The notes under the pieces are model-generated. The model was not told where the DNA came from and ran no database searches. It saw only the letters and a program-made list of their open reading frames with translations. 64,000 nt of DNA, taken from positions 1 through 64,000 of the forward strand of contig NZ_CABVPN010000015.1 in NCBI RefSeq assembly GCF_902499115.1. The letters are read 5' to 3'. Positions 43,575 through 51,482 of the stretch are shown here, in pieces; position 1 is the first letter of the stretch; every line of letters begins with the position of its first letter. Origin of the DNA: Burkholderia diffusa (GTDB taxonomy: Bacteria; Pseudomonadota; Gammaproteobacteria; Burkholderiales; Burkholderiaceae). The position numbers and the translations under genes were made by a program.

Positions 43575-44696
43575 ATGTTCTCGGATACCGATTTCGCCCA
43601 CATGCAGCGCGCGCTGACGCTCGCGGCGCGCGGCATGTATACGACCGCGCCGAACCCGCGCGTCGGCTGCGTGATCGTCAAGGACGGCGACGTGATCGGC
43701 GAAGGCTTCACGCAGCCGGCCGGCCAGGACCACGCGGAAGTGCAGGCGCTGAAGGACGCGCGTGCGCGCGGCCATGACGTCGCCGGCTCCACCGTGTACG
43801 TGACGCTCGAGCCGTGCAGCCACTTCGGCCGCACGCCGCCGTGCGCGAACGCGCTGATCGACGCGCGCGTCGCGAAGGTCGTCGCCGCGATGGAAGACCC
43901 GAATCCGCAGGTGTCGGGGCGCGGCCTCGGAATGCTGCGCGACGCGGGCATCGACGTGCGCTGCGGGCTGCTCGCGAACGAAGCGGGTGAACTGAACATC
44001 GGCTTCGTGTCGCGGATGACGCGCGGCCGCCCATGGGTGCGGATGAAGACGGCCGCGTCGCTCGATGCACGCACGGCGCTGCCGTCCGGCGAAAGCCAGT
44101 GGATCACCGGCGAGGCCGCGCGCCTCGACGGCCACGCCTGGCGCGCGCGCGCGTGCGCGATCCTCACCGGGATCGGCACCGTGCGCGAGGACAACCCGCT
44201 CCTGACCGTTCGCGGCATCGACACGCCGCGCCAGCCGCAGCGCGTGCTGGTCGACAGCCGCCTCGACCTGCCGCTCGATGCGCGCCTGCTCGAAGGCGCG
44301 CCGCTGCTGATCTTCTGCGGCCGGCTCGATGCCGCCGGCGAAGTGCGCGCGAACGTGCTGAAGTCGCGCGGCGCGGAAATCGTGCCGCTCGCGAATGCGT
44401 ACGGCAAGGTCGACCTGCCCGCGATGCTGGCGGCGCTCGGCGCGCGCGGCGTCAACGAGTTGCACGTCGAGGCCGGCCACAAGCTGAACGGCTCGCTGCT
44501 GCGCGAGCAGTGCGTCGACGAGTTGCTGGTCTATCTCGCGCCGAGCCTGCTCGGCAGCGACGCGGCCGGCATGTTCGACCTCGCCGCGCCGGCGAGCCTC
44601 GACGCCCGCGTGCGGCTCGCGTTCCACAGCGTCGAGCGGATCGGCGACGATCTGCGAATCCTGGCGCGTGTCGCGCCGCCCCCCGCCACTCTTTGA
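43575..44696 (+). CDS. ribD: Bifunctional riboflavin deaminase/reductase RibD
   Basis: The 373-residue enzyme performs steps two and three of riboflavin synthesis. The N-terminal deaminase (1 to about 145) has the zinc site HAE (53-55) and PCSHFGRTPPC, with C81 and C90. The C-terminal reductase (about 150-373) has KTAASLDARTALPSGESQWITG and a late LHVEAGHKLNGSLL. It is close behind hemL (15 bp) and ahead of ribE (14 bp). Confidence 0.97.
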   Translation: MFSDTDFAHMQRALTLAARGMYTTAPNPRVGCVIVKDGDVIGEGFTQPAGQDHAEVQALKDARARGHDVAGSTVYVTLEPCSHFGRTPPCANALIDARVAKVVAAMEDPNPQVSGRGLGMLRDAGIDVRCGLLANEAGELNIGFVSRMTRGRPWVRMKTAASLDARTALPSGESQWITGEAARLDGHAWRARACAILTGIGTVREDNPLLTVRGIDTPRQPQRVLVDSRLDLPLDARLLEGAPLLIFCGRLDAAGEVRANVLKSRGAEIVPLANAYGKVDLPAMLAALGARGVNELHVEAGHKLNGSLLREQCVDELLVYLAPSLLGSDAAGMFDLAAPASLDARVRLAFHSVERIGDDLRILARVAPPPATL

Positions 44697-44710
44697 ACGG
44701 AGCCGTCAGG

Positions 44711-45340
44711 ATGTTTACCGGAATTGTCGCGGCCGTCGGCCGCATCGAGGCGATCAACCCGCTCGGCGCGTCGCCCGAGGCGGGCGTGCGGCTGACCGTG
44801 CAGGCCGGCGGGCTCGACCTTGCCGATGTCGCGCTCGGCGACAGCATCGCGATCCAGGGCGCGTGCATGACGGTGATCGAAAAGACCGACACTGGTTTCG
44901 ACGTCGACGTGTCTCGCGAAAGCCTGAACCGCACGGTCGGTCTCGCGCAGCCGGGCGAAGTGAACCTCGAGAAGGCGCTGCGCGCGCACGACCGCCTCGG
45001 CGGGCACATCGTGTCGGGCCACGTCGACGGCCTCGGCACCGTGACGCGCTTCGCGCCGGTCGGCGAATCGCACGAGTTGCGGATCGTCGCGCCGCGCGAG
45101 CTCGGCCGCTATCTCGCGTACAAGGGCTCGATCACGGTCAACGGCGTGAGCCTGACCGTCAACACGGTCGACGATCGCGCCGACGGCTGCGAGTTCTCGA
45201 TCAACCTGATCCCGCATACGGTCGAGGTCACGACACTGCGTCACGTGAAGGCCGGCGACAAGGTCAATCTCGAAATCGACATGATCGCGCGGTATGTGGA
45301 GCGGATGATGTCGGCATCGCAGGGCGTGCATCAGAACTGA
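44711..45340 (+). CDS. ribE: Riboflavin synthase alpha subunit
   Basis: This 209-residue enzyme dismutates two 6,7-dimethyl-8-ribityllumazines to riboflavin. It starts MFTGIVAAVGRIEAI, the universal signature, and the two lumazine-binding barrels are visible as a duplicated pattern, with GDSIAIQGACMTV near 60 and YLAYKGSITVNGVSLTVN near 140. AGGATG overlaps the start region, with ribD ending 14 bp before. In the older naming this is ribC. Confidence 0.96.
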   Translation: MFTGIVAAVGRIEAINPLGASPEAGVRLTVQAGGLDLADVALGDSIAIQGACMTVIEKTDTGFDVDVSRESLNRTVGLAQPGEVNLEKALRAHDRLGGHIVSGHVDGLGTVTRFAPVGESHELRIVAPRELGRYLAYKGSITVNGVSLTVNTVDDRADGCEFSINLIPHTVEVTTLRHVKAGDKVNLEIDMIARYVERMMSASQGVHQN

Positions 45341-45522
45341 CCAGACTGTTCCGCCCCCTGGATGGTAAATGGCAGCCGCCGGTGCGGCCAGGCACCTGAC
45401 CTGATGGCCAACGACGCGCACGGGTCATCCCGTCGCGCTAAGATGCAACGGCAGCGGTTTCGGCGCCGCGACGCACGGTGCGCCGCGTACCGGCTGCCCC
45501 CTTTTCCTCCAGGAGTCGTCCC

Positions 45523-46041
45523 ATGTCCATCTCGATGTACCAGGCTTCGCTGCCCGTCCTGATCCGCGGCCTCACCAACCTGCAGCACATCCTCGGCAAG
45601 GCGCAGGCGCATGCGGCCGAGAAGCAGATCGACCCGTCGGTGTTCATCGGCGCACGCCTCTATCCGGACATGCTGCCGCTCGTCCGCCAGGTGTATATCG
45701 CGACCGACACGGCCAAGGGCTGCGCCGCGCGGCTCGCCGGCGTCGACATCCCGAGCTATCCCGACGTCGAGCAGACATTCGACGAACTGCACGCGCGCAT
45801 CCAGAAGACGATCGACTATCTGAAAGGCTTCGACGCCGCGCAGATCGATGGCAGCGAAGCGCGCCAGGTCGTGCTCAAGATGCGCGTCGGCCCGATCGAG
45901 TTCACCGGCCAATCGTATCTGCTGAACTTCGTGCTGCCCAACTTCTTCTTCCACGTGACGACGGCATACGACATCCTGCGCCACAGCGGCGTCGAACTTG
46001 GCAAGCTCGATTACCTCGGCGGCCGTAACGAACAAGCGTGA
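45523..46041 (+). CDS. DUF1993 family protein
   Basis: The 172-residue protein starts MSISMYQASLPVLIRGLTNLQHIL, the DUF1993 signature, and ends with FVLPNFFFHVTTAYDILRHSGVELGKLDYLGG. The helical DinB-like fold is expected of the family. Its function is unknown. The ATG at 45523 has an AGGAG seven bases upstream. It interrupts the riboflavin genes and has its own 182-bp upstream gap, so it may be regulated separately. Confidence 0.85.
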   Translation: MSISMYQASLPVLIRGLTNLQHILGKAQAHAAEKQIDPSVFIGARLYPDMLPLVRQVYIATDTAKGCAARLAGVDIPSYPDVEQTFDELHARIQKTIDYLKGFDAAQIDGSEARQVVLKMRVGPIEFTGQSYLLNFVLPNFFFHVTTAYDILRHSGVELGKLDYLGGRNEQA

Positions 46042-46228
46042 CGCACGGCCGGGGCTCGGCCGGCCTGCGGTGGCCCGTCTTCGGGCGGGCCGCGACGGCC
46101 CGGGCAGGCCCGGCCCGACGGCCGGTCGCACCGCTTTCCGGCGCGCTCGCCGGCCGCGCGCAGCCGGTGCCAGCCGAAACGTCGCCCGGCTGGCGTAAAA
46201 TACGCACTTTCCTCTTTCTCGCCCCCTT

Positions 46229-47371
46229 ATGACGCTCGCCTCCACGCTCGACATCATCGCGGAGTTGAAAGCCGGCCGGATGGTGATCCTGGTCGACGAA
46301 GAAGACCGCGAAAATGAAGGCGACCTCGTGATCGCCGCCGAATTCGTCACGCCGGAAGCGATCAACTTCATGGCCAAGTACGGCCGCGGCCTGGTTTGTC
46401 TGACGTTGACGCAGGAACGCTGCAAGCAGCTGCACCTGCCGCTGATGACCTACCGCAACGGCACGCAGTACGGCACCGCGTTCACGGTCAGCATCGAAGC
46501 GGCCGAAGGCGTGACGACCGGCATCTCGGCCGCCGACCGCGCGCACACGATCGCCACGGCGGTCGCGCACGACGTCCGCCCCGAGCACATCGTTCAGCCG
46601 GGGCACGTGTTCCCGATCATGGCGCAGCCGGGCGGCGTGCTCGTGCGCGCCGGCCACACCGAGGCCGGCTGCGACTTCACCGCGCTCGCGGGCCTCACGC
46701 CGGCCGCGGTGATCTGCGAGATCATCAAGGACGACGGCACGATGGCGCGCCTGCCCGACCTGATCGAATTCGCGAAGGAACACGGTCTGAAGATCGGCAC
46801 GATCGCCGACCTGATCCACTATCGCAGCCGCACCGAATCGATCATCGAGCGGATCGCCGAGCGCACGATGCAGACCGCGCACGGCACGTTCCGCGCGGTG
46901 CTGTACCGCGACCAGCCGAGCGGCTCGCCGCACATCGCGCTGGTGCGCGGCACGCCGTCGCCCGACGTCGATACGCCCGTGCGCGTGCACGAGCCGCTGT
47001 CGGTCCTCGATCTGCTCGAGACGAGCATCTCGACGCACTCGTGGACGCTCGACGCGGCGATGCGCGAGATCGCGGAACGCGACCTCGGCGTGATCGTGCT
47101 GCTCAACTGCGGCGACACGAAGGAACATCTGATCGACGTCTTCAAGGCGTTCGACGAGGAAGAAAAGGCCGCTGCGCTGAAGCGCCGGCCGGTCGATTTC
47201 AAGACGTTCGGCATCGGCGCGCAGATCCTGCGCGATGTCGGCGTCAGCAAGATGCAGGTGCTGTCGAATCCGCGCAAGCTGGGCAGCATGTCCGGCTACG
47301 GCCTCGAAGTCACGGGCTTCATTCCGATGCCCGGCGGCGAAGCCAAGTCCTGCCCGGCGTCCCACGCGTAA
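46229..47371 (+). CDS. ribB: 3,4-Dihydroxy-2-butanone 4-phosphate synthase with degenerate GTP cyclohydrolase II-like domain (RibBX type)
   Basis: Of 380 residues, about 1-205 form a complete DHBP synthase: the acidic loop DEEDRENEGDL (23-33) and GHTEAGCDFTALAGL are intact. The second half resembles GTP cyclohydrolase II (LDLLETSISTHSWTLDAAMREIAERDLGVIVLL ... YGLEVTGFIPMP), but the zinc-binding cysteine cluster and the RQEGRGIGL active-site stretch are missing. It therefore should not make the GTP-derived precursor, and a separate ribA is expected elsewhere. This matches the RibBX variant described in Proteobacteria. ribH follows after 53 bp. TAAAAT near 46196 may be its -10. Confidence 0.94.
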   Translation: MTLASTLDIIAELKAGRMVILVDEEDRENEGDLVIAAEFVTPEAINFMAKYGRGLVCLTLTQERCKQLHLPLMTYRNGTQYGTAFTVSIEAAEGVTTGISAADRAHTIATAVAHDVRPEHIVQPGHVFPIMAQPGGVLVRAGHTEAGCDFTALAGLTPAAVICEIIKDDGTMARLPDLIEFAKEHGLKIGTIADLIHYRSRTESIIERIAERTMQTAHGTFRAVLYRDQPSGSPHIALVRGTPSPDVDTPVRVHEPLSVLDLLETSISTHSWTLDAAMREIAERDLGVIVLLNCGDTKEHLIDVFKAFDEEEKAAALKRRPVDFKTFGIGAQILRDVGVSKMQVLSNPRKLGSMSGYGLEVTGFIPMPGGEAKSCPASHA

Positions 47372-47424
47372 CCCGCCACGACGCTTTCGCCCTATAACCG
47401 TTCATCCACACCACGGACCAGATC

Positions 47425-47940
47425 ATGGAAATCGGACAATACCAACCGAATCTCGAAGGCGACGGCCTGCGTATCGGCATCGTGCAATCCCGCTTCAACG
47501 AACCCGTCTGCAACGGCCTCGCCGATGCGTGCGTCGAGGAACTCGAGCGCCTCGGCGTCTCCGGTGAAGATGTGCTGCTCGTGTCGGTGCCCGGCGCGCT
47601 GGAAATCCCGCTCGCGCTGCAGAAACTCGCGGAAAGCGGCCAGTTCGACGCGCTGATCGCGCTCGGCGCGGTGATCCGTGGCGAGACATACCACTTCGAA
47701 CTCGTGTCGAACGAAAGCGGCGCGGGCATCACCCGCATCGGCCTCGACTTCAACCTGCCGATCGCCAACGCGGTCCTGACGACCGAAAACGACGAGCAGG
47801 CCGTCGCGCGCATGACCGAAAAGGGTCGTGACGCCGCGCGCGTCGCAGTCGAGATGGCCAACCTGACGATGGCACTCGACCAGCTCGGCGACGACGACGA
47901 GGACGACGAAGAGGAAGAAGACGAAGAGGAGCGCGCATGA
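47425..47940 (+). CDS. ribH: 6,7-Dimethyl-8-ribityllumazine synthase
   Basis: This 171-residue enzyme joins the ribB product to the ribD product. IGIVQSRFNEPVCNGL, VPGALEIPLALQKLAESGQFDALIALGAVIRGETYHFE and the late GLDFNLPIANAVLTTEN are family motifs, with the catalytic histidine in YHFE. It has an unusual acidic tail (DDDEDDEEEEDEEERA) after residue 155. Its stop overlaps the nusB start as ATGA. Confidence 0.97.
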   Translation: MEIGQYQPNLEGDGLRIGIVQSRFNEPVCNGLADACVEELERLGVSGEDVLLVSVPGALEIPLALQKLAESGQFDALIALGAVIRGETYHFELVSNESGAGITRIGLDFNLPIANAVLTTENDEQAVARMTEKGRDAARVAVEMANLTMALDQLGDDDEDDEEEEDEEERA

Positions 47941-48374
47941 AGAAGAGCGCCCGCCGACAATCGCGCGAGCTGGCGACGCAGGGCCTGTATCAGTGGCTGC
48001 TGTCGAACGCGGCCTCCGGCGAGATCGACGCGCAGCTGCGCGGCGCGCTCGGTTACGACAAGGCTGACAAGGAACTGCTCGAAGCCATCCTGCACGGCGT
48101 GATCCGCGAGCACGCGACGCTCGTCGAAGCGCTGACGCCGTCGCTGGACCGCCCGATCGACCAGTTGTCGCCGGTCGAACGCGCGGTGCTGCTGATCGCG
48201 ACGTTCGAGCTCACGCACCATGTCGAAACGCCGTACCGCGTGATCATCAACGAAGCGGTCGAACTCGCGAAGACGTTCGGCGGCTCCGACGGCTACAAGT
48301 ACGTCAACGGCGTGCTCGACAAGCTCGCCGCGAAACTGCGCCCCGCCGAAACGCAGGCGCGCCGCAACGGCTGA
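47937..48374 (+). CDS. nusB: Transcription antitermination factor NusB
   Basis: This 145-residue protein binds BoxA RNA with S10 (NusE) and prevents early termination in rRNA operons. RRQSRELATQGLYQWLLSN is the family N-terminus, and YRVIINEAVELAKTFGGSDGYKYVNGVLDKLA the conserved C-terminus. It is coupled to ribH through a 4-bp ATGA overlap, the classic ribH-nusB arrangement. Confidence 0.98.
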   Translation: MKKSARRQSRELATQGLYQWLLSNAASGEIDAQLRGALGYDKADKELLEAILHGVIREHATLVEALTPSLDRPIDQLSPVERAVLLIATFELTHHVETPYRVIINEAVELAKTFGGSDGYKYVNGVLDKLAAKLRPAETQARRNG

Positions 48375-48390
48375 TACCGTTTGTTTGTCC

Positions 48391-48414
48391 ACGGGCGCGC
48401 AAGCGCCCGTTTTT
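48391..48414 (+). terminator. Intrinsic terminator after nusB
   Basis: ACGGGCGC (48391-48398) and GCGCCCGT (48403-48410) form an 8-bp stem closed by a GCAA tetraloop and followed by TTTT. It closes the riboflavin-nusB transcript and lies just before the aminotransferase start. Confidence 0.9.
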
Positions 48415-48441
48415 CATTCTCTCCCCCGCCCCGCCCGACCG

Positions 48442-49638
48442 ATGAATACCACCGCCGATTCGCTCGTCACGCTCGCCGCACGCGTCGACGCGATCCAGCC
48501 CTTCTACGTGATGGAACTGATGAAGGAGGCACAGCGGCTCGAGTCCTCCGGGCGCGATGTTATCCACATGGGCATCGGCGAACCGGATTTCACCGCGCCG
48601 GAGCCCGTCGTCGAGGCGGCCGCTGCCGCGTTGCGCCGCGGCGTCACGCAGTACACGAGCGCGCTCGGCATCGCGCCGCTGCGTGAAGCGATCGCCGCGC
48701 ACTATGCGCGCGCCTACGGCCTCACGATCAGCCCCGAGCGGATCGTCGTGACGGCCGGCGCCTCCGCCGCGCTGCTGCTCGCGTGCCTCGCGCTCGTCGG
48801 CCGTGACGACGAGGTGCTGATGCCCGACCCGTCGTATCCGTGCAACCGACACTTCGTCGCGGCGGCCGAAGGTCGGCCGGTGCTCGTGCCGAGCGGCCCG
48901 GAAGCGCGCTTCCAGCTCACCGCGGACGACGTCCGCACGCGCTGGGGCAGCCACACGCGCGGCGTGCTGCTCGCGTCGCCGTCGAACCCGACCGGCACGT
49001 CGCTCGAGCCGGACGAACTGAAGCGGATCGTCGAAGCCGTGCGCGCACGCGGCGGCTTCACGATCGTCGACGAAATCTACCAGGGGCTCAGCTACGACGC
49101 GGCGCCCGTGTCGGCGCTGTCGTTCGGCGACGATGTCGTCACCGTGAACAGCTTCTCGAAGTACTTCAGCATGACCGGCTGGCGGCTCGGCTGGCTCGTC
49201 GTGCCGCCCGCGCTCGTCGGCACCTTCGAAAAGCTGTCGCAGAACCTGTTCATCTGTCCGTCCGCGCTCGCGCAGCACGCGGCGCTCGCATGCTTCGAAC
49301 CGGCAGCACTCGACATCTACGAGGCGCGCCGCCTCGAATTCAAGCGTCGCCGCGATTTCATCGCGCCAGCGCTCGAGAAGCTCGGCTTCACGGTGCCCGT
49401 GATGCCGGACGGCGCGTTCTACGTATATGCGCACTGCGGCGGCGTCGCCCATCCCGCGGCCGGCGACAGCGCGGCGCTCACGCACGCGATGCTGCACGAT
49501 GCGGGCGTCGTGCTGGTGCCGGGCATGGATTTCGGCGTGCATGCGCCGCGCGACTATATCCGGCTGTCCTATGCGACCGCCTACTCGCGCCTCGAAGAGG
49601 CCGTCGAGCGGCTCGCGGCACTGTTTGGCCAGCACTGA
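48442..49638 (+). CDS. PLP-dependent class I/II aminotransferase
   Basis: The 398-residue fold-type I enzyme binds PLP through K240 in NSFSKYFSMTGWRLGW. IHMGIGEPDF and ASPSNPTGTSLEPDEL are typical of aspartate/aromatic or LL-diaminopimelate-type aminotransferases. The substrate amino acid cannot be decided from sequence. The ATG at 48442 gives MNTTADSLVTLAARVDAIQPF. The nusB terminator lies 28 bp upstream, so it needs its own promoter or read-through. Confidence 0.9.
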   Translation: MNTTADSLVTLAARVDAIQPFYVMELMKEAQRLESSGRDVIHMGIGEPDFTAPEPVVEAAAAALRRGVTQYTSALGIAPLREAIAAHYARAYGLTISPERIVVTAGASAALLLACLALVGRDDEVLMPDPSYPCNRHFVAAAEGRPVLVPSGPEARFQLTADDVRTRWGSHTRGVLLASPSNPTGTSLEPDELKRIVEAVRARGGFTIVDEIYQGLSYDAAPVSALSFGDDVVTVNSFSKYFSMTGWRLGWLVVPPALVGTFEKLSQNLFICPSALAQHAALACFEPAALDIYEARRLEFKRRRDFIAPALEKLGFTVPVMPDGAFYVYAHCGGVAHPAAGDSAALTHAMLHDAGVVLVPGMDFGVHAPRDYIRLSYATAYSRLEEAVERLAALFGQH

Positions 49639-49700
49639 CCGCCGATCCGCCGATCCGCTTTCCCGGCCGGCACACCGGCCGTTGCCCCGCGCAAAAAAAG

Positions 49701-49729
49701 AAAAAGGCACCCGAATCGGGTGCCTTTTT
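49701..49729. terminator. Bidirectional terminator
   Basis: AAAAAGGCACCCGA and TCGGGTGCCTTTTT form a 14-bp perfect dyad around one base, with A and T tracts on both sides. It ends the aminotransferase (plus) and the lytic transglycosylase (minus). Confidence 0.93.
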
Positions 49730-49757
49730 GCTGGAGTCTGGCCGGAGCCGCGGGACG

Positions 49758-50885
49758 TTACGCGCCGAGTTCCGAGTGGTCGCCGTGCGACTGCTTCGCG
49801 GTGTCGACGCTTGCGTCGTCCTGCTGCGGTGCGCCCTTCGGCGCGGCAGCCGCTTTCGCGGTGATCGGCTGCGCGCCGTCGAGCGTCGCATGCACGCGCT
49901 TGGCGCCGCCGGCTGCCGCCGTCACGGCCGCGGTCACGATCGGCTTCGACGGCTGAGCCGGCGCCTGCGGCGCATTGACCGGCACGCTGCGGCCATGCGC
50001 GACATCGCGCAGGCGGCCGCGCTCGGCCATGACCTTCGAGCCGTAGGCGGTGTCGTCCGGGTTGGTCGAGCCGTTGTACAGACGCAGCCCGTTCGCGAGC
50101 GAGCCTCCGCGGGCGATGCAGTCCTTCAGCACGAGCGCGCCGACTTGCAGGTTCGCGAGCGGTTGCAGCGCGGTGTCCGTGCCGCCGAAATACTCGAACT
50201 TGTCGGAATGAACCTTCGACATGACCTGCATCAGGCCTTGCGCGCCGACACCGCTTTCCGCGTACGGGTTGAAGCCCGATTCGATCGCCATCACGGACAG
50301 CAGCAGCAGCGGATCGAGGCCGACGTCGCGGCCGGTCTGGAACGCAGCCTTGACGAGCTGGCCGAGCGGCTCCTGCGCGACCCTGTAACGGCGCGACAGG
50401 TAGGTGGCGACGAGCGCCTGTTCGCGGTTCGACGCGAGCGCACGATCGTCGCGCGCATCGGCCGGGACCCGCTGGGTCGGGATCAGTTTCGCCAGCGCGA
50501 CGGGCGACGGGCCGCTACGGGACGGATCGGACGCATCGTTCTGCGCCGCGGTTTCCGGCGTGACGTCGAGACCGACGGCGAGCGCATCCGTTTCCGGGGC
50601 GTCTTCCTGCTGCGGCTGCGCGCCAGCGGGCGCGAAGTTCGGCAGCGGATGGCCGGTCAGCAGACGGGCCGGACCGGCCTGCACGGCCGCGGATACGACC
50701 GGCATCAGCTTCGCGGCGAGATTCCCGCGCACGGTCGGCAGCAACCACAGGGCAAGTGCGACCGCGACAGCGAGACAGCCGACAACGCTGAATAGATGGT
50801 GACTGACACGCGTCCCGCGACGCAGCATGTTGCGCACGATTTGTGCATGCTGCTCACTAGGACGCCACGATAACCAAGCGTTCAT
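49758..50885 (-). CDS. Lytic transglycosylase (SLT domain), membrane-anchored
   Basis: The 375-residue protein has one N-terminal membrane helix (HLFSVVGCLAVAVALALWLLP, about 30-50), a Pro/Ala/Asp-rich linker, and an SLT domain with the catalytic glutamate in LLLLSVMAIESGFNPYAESGVGAQGLMQVM (about 190-220). It should cleave peptidoglycan to 1,6-anhydro-muropeptides in the periplasm. A low-complexity tail of about 80 residues follows the domain. The ATG at 50885 has a GGGAGA upstream. About 210 bp further upstream lies the terminator of a candidate small RNA on the same strand. Confidence 0.9.
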   Translation of the reverse strand: MNAWLSWRPSEQHAQIVRNMLRRGTRVSHHLFSVVGCLAVAVALALWLLPTVRGNLAAKLMPVVSAAVQAGPARLLTGHPLPNFAPAGAQPQQEDAPETDALAVGLDVTPETAAQNDASDPSRSGPSPVALAKLIPTQRVPADARDDRALASNREQALVATYLSRRYRVAQEPLGQLVKAAFQTGRDVGLDPLLLLSVMAIESGFNPYAESGVGAQGLMQVMSKVHSDKFEYFGGTDTALQPLANLQVGALVLKDCIARGGSLANGLRLYNGSTNPDDTAYGSKVMAERGRLRDVAHGRSVPVNAPQAPAQPSKPIVTAAVTAAAGGAKRVHATLDGAQPITAKAAAAPKGAPQQDDASVDTAKQSHGDHSELGA

Positions 50886-51093
50886 TCAGATCATCTCCCA
50901 TGAACATGACTCGTGCGGCTCGCTCAGCTCGATGGCGAGACGGAAAACGCGCCGCGGAATCACGACGCCGCACGCCTTGGTTGGGACGCGCAAGCATCGG
51001 GGAAACGGTATAAGTACCGTTCGAGGCCACGGTGTAAGAGGGCCGGCACCTTCGCACAATGGGCGAGGCGGGCATACGCGGTGGCACCCACGC

Positions 51094-51234
51094 AAAAAAA
51101 CCAGCGTCTCGTGGCGCTGGCTGGGACTACGACAAAGGCCGTCGAATACGCCGTGCAGGTTTCGGCGGACGGTGACGCGCTGCGTCAAAGATCGGTGATT
51201 GGCGGCTCGAAGCCTTTTACCCTGCAACCAATGT
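51094..51234 (-). ncRNA. Candidate small RNA or attenuated leader (about 141 nt)
   Basis: On the minus strand a strong promoter at 51268-51241 predicts a start near 51234. The transcript would contain hairpins at 51214-51204 (GGCT/AGCC around three bases) and 51186-51174 (GACGC/GCGTC). It would end with CCAGCG and CGCTGG (51120-51101) followed by seven Ts (51100-51094). I see no protein with a ribosome-binding site and family character inside it. It could be a stand-alone sRNA or the attenuated 5' leader of the lytic transglycosylase gene, whose ATG is 209 bp past the T tract. Confidence 0.6.
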
Positions 51235-51240
51235 GAGCGG

Positions 51241-51280
51241 ATTCTAGCAGGGTTTTATAGATCGTCAACACTATAAAACC
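51241..51280 (-). promoter_or_regulatory. Strong promoter with 10-bp inverted repeat straddling the -35
   Basis: Minus strand: -35 TTGACG (51268-51263), a 16-bp spacer and -10 TAGAAT (51246-51241). GGTTTTATAG and CTATAAAACC (51251-51260 and 51271-51280) are exact inverted repeats, separated by ten bases that include most of the -35. The half-site centres are 20 bp apart, two helical turns, as expected for a dimeric regulator. Confidence 0.75.
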
Positions 51281-51482
51281 GCAAAATCATAACAAAAAGT
51301 AATTTTGAGCCGCCCTTCAGATCGCAAGCCCGCTGCCGTAGGGGCTCTGCGCGCCGTCGACTTTTTTCTCCGCCGGGCGTGCGAGCGGCCGCCCGGGTAA
51401 AATCGTCGGTCGATTCGGGGCCGCAGCCGGCCGCTGCGCCCGCCCATCGCTGCCCGCTTTGCGGGTGGCTCGGACCTTCTTC

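Noticed and set aside
42447..44627. A 726-codon open frame antisense to hemL and ribD
   Set aside because: It is a shadow of two genuine enzymes, has no ribosome-binding site and only low-complexity Arg-rich sequence.
46042..46228. Possible FMN riboswitch before ribB
   Set aside because: The region is very GC-rich with several GGCC-type hairpins, but none of the conserved FMN-aptamer segments was found.
51094..51234. 6S RNA as identity of the candidate small RNA
   Set aside because: The predicted length is about 141 nt, shorter than typical 6S RNA, and the large central bubble structure is not apparent.
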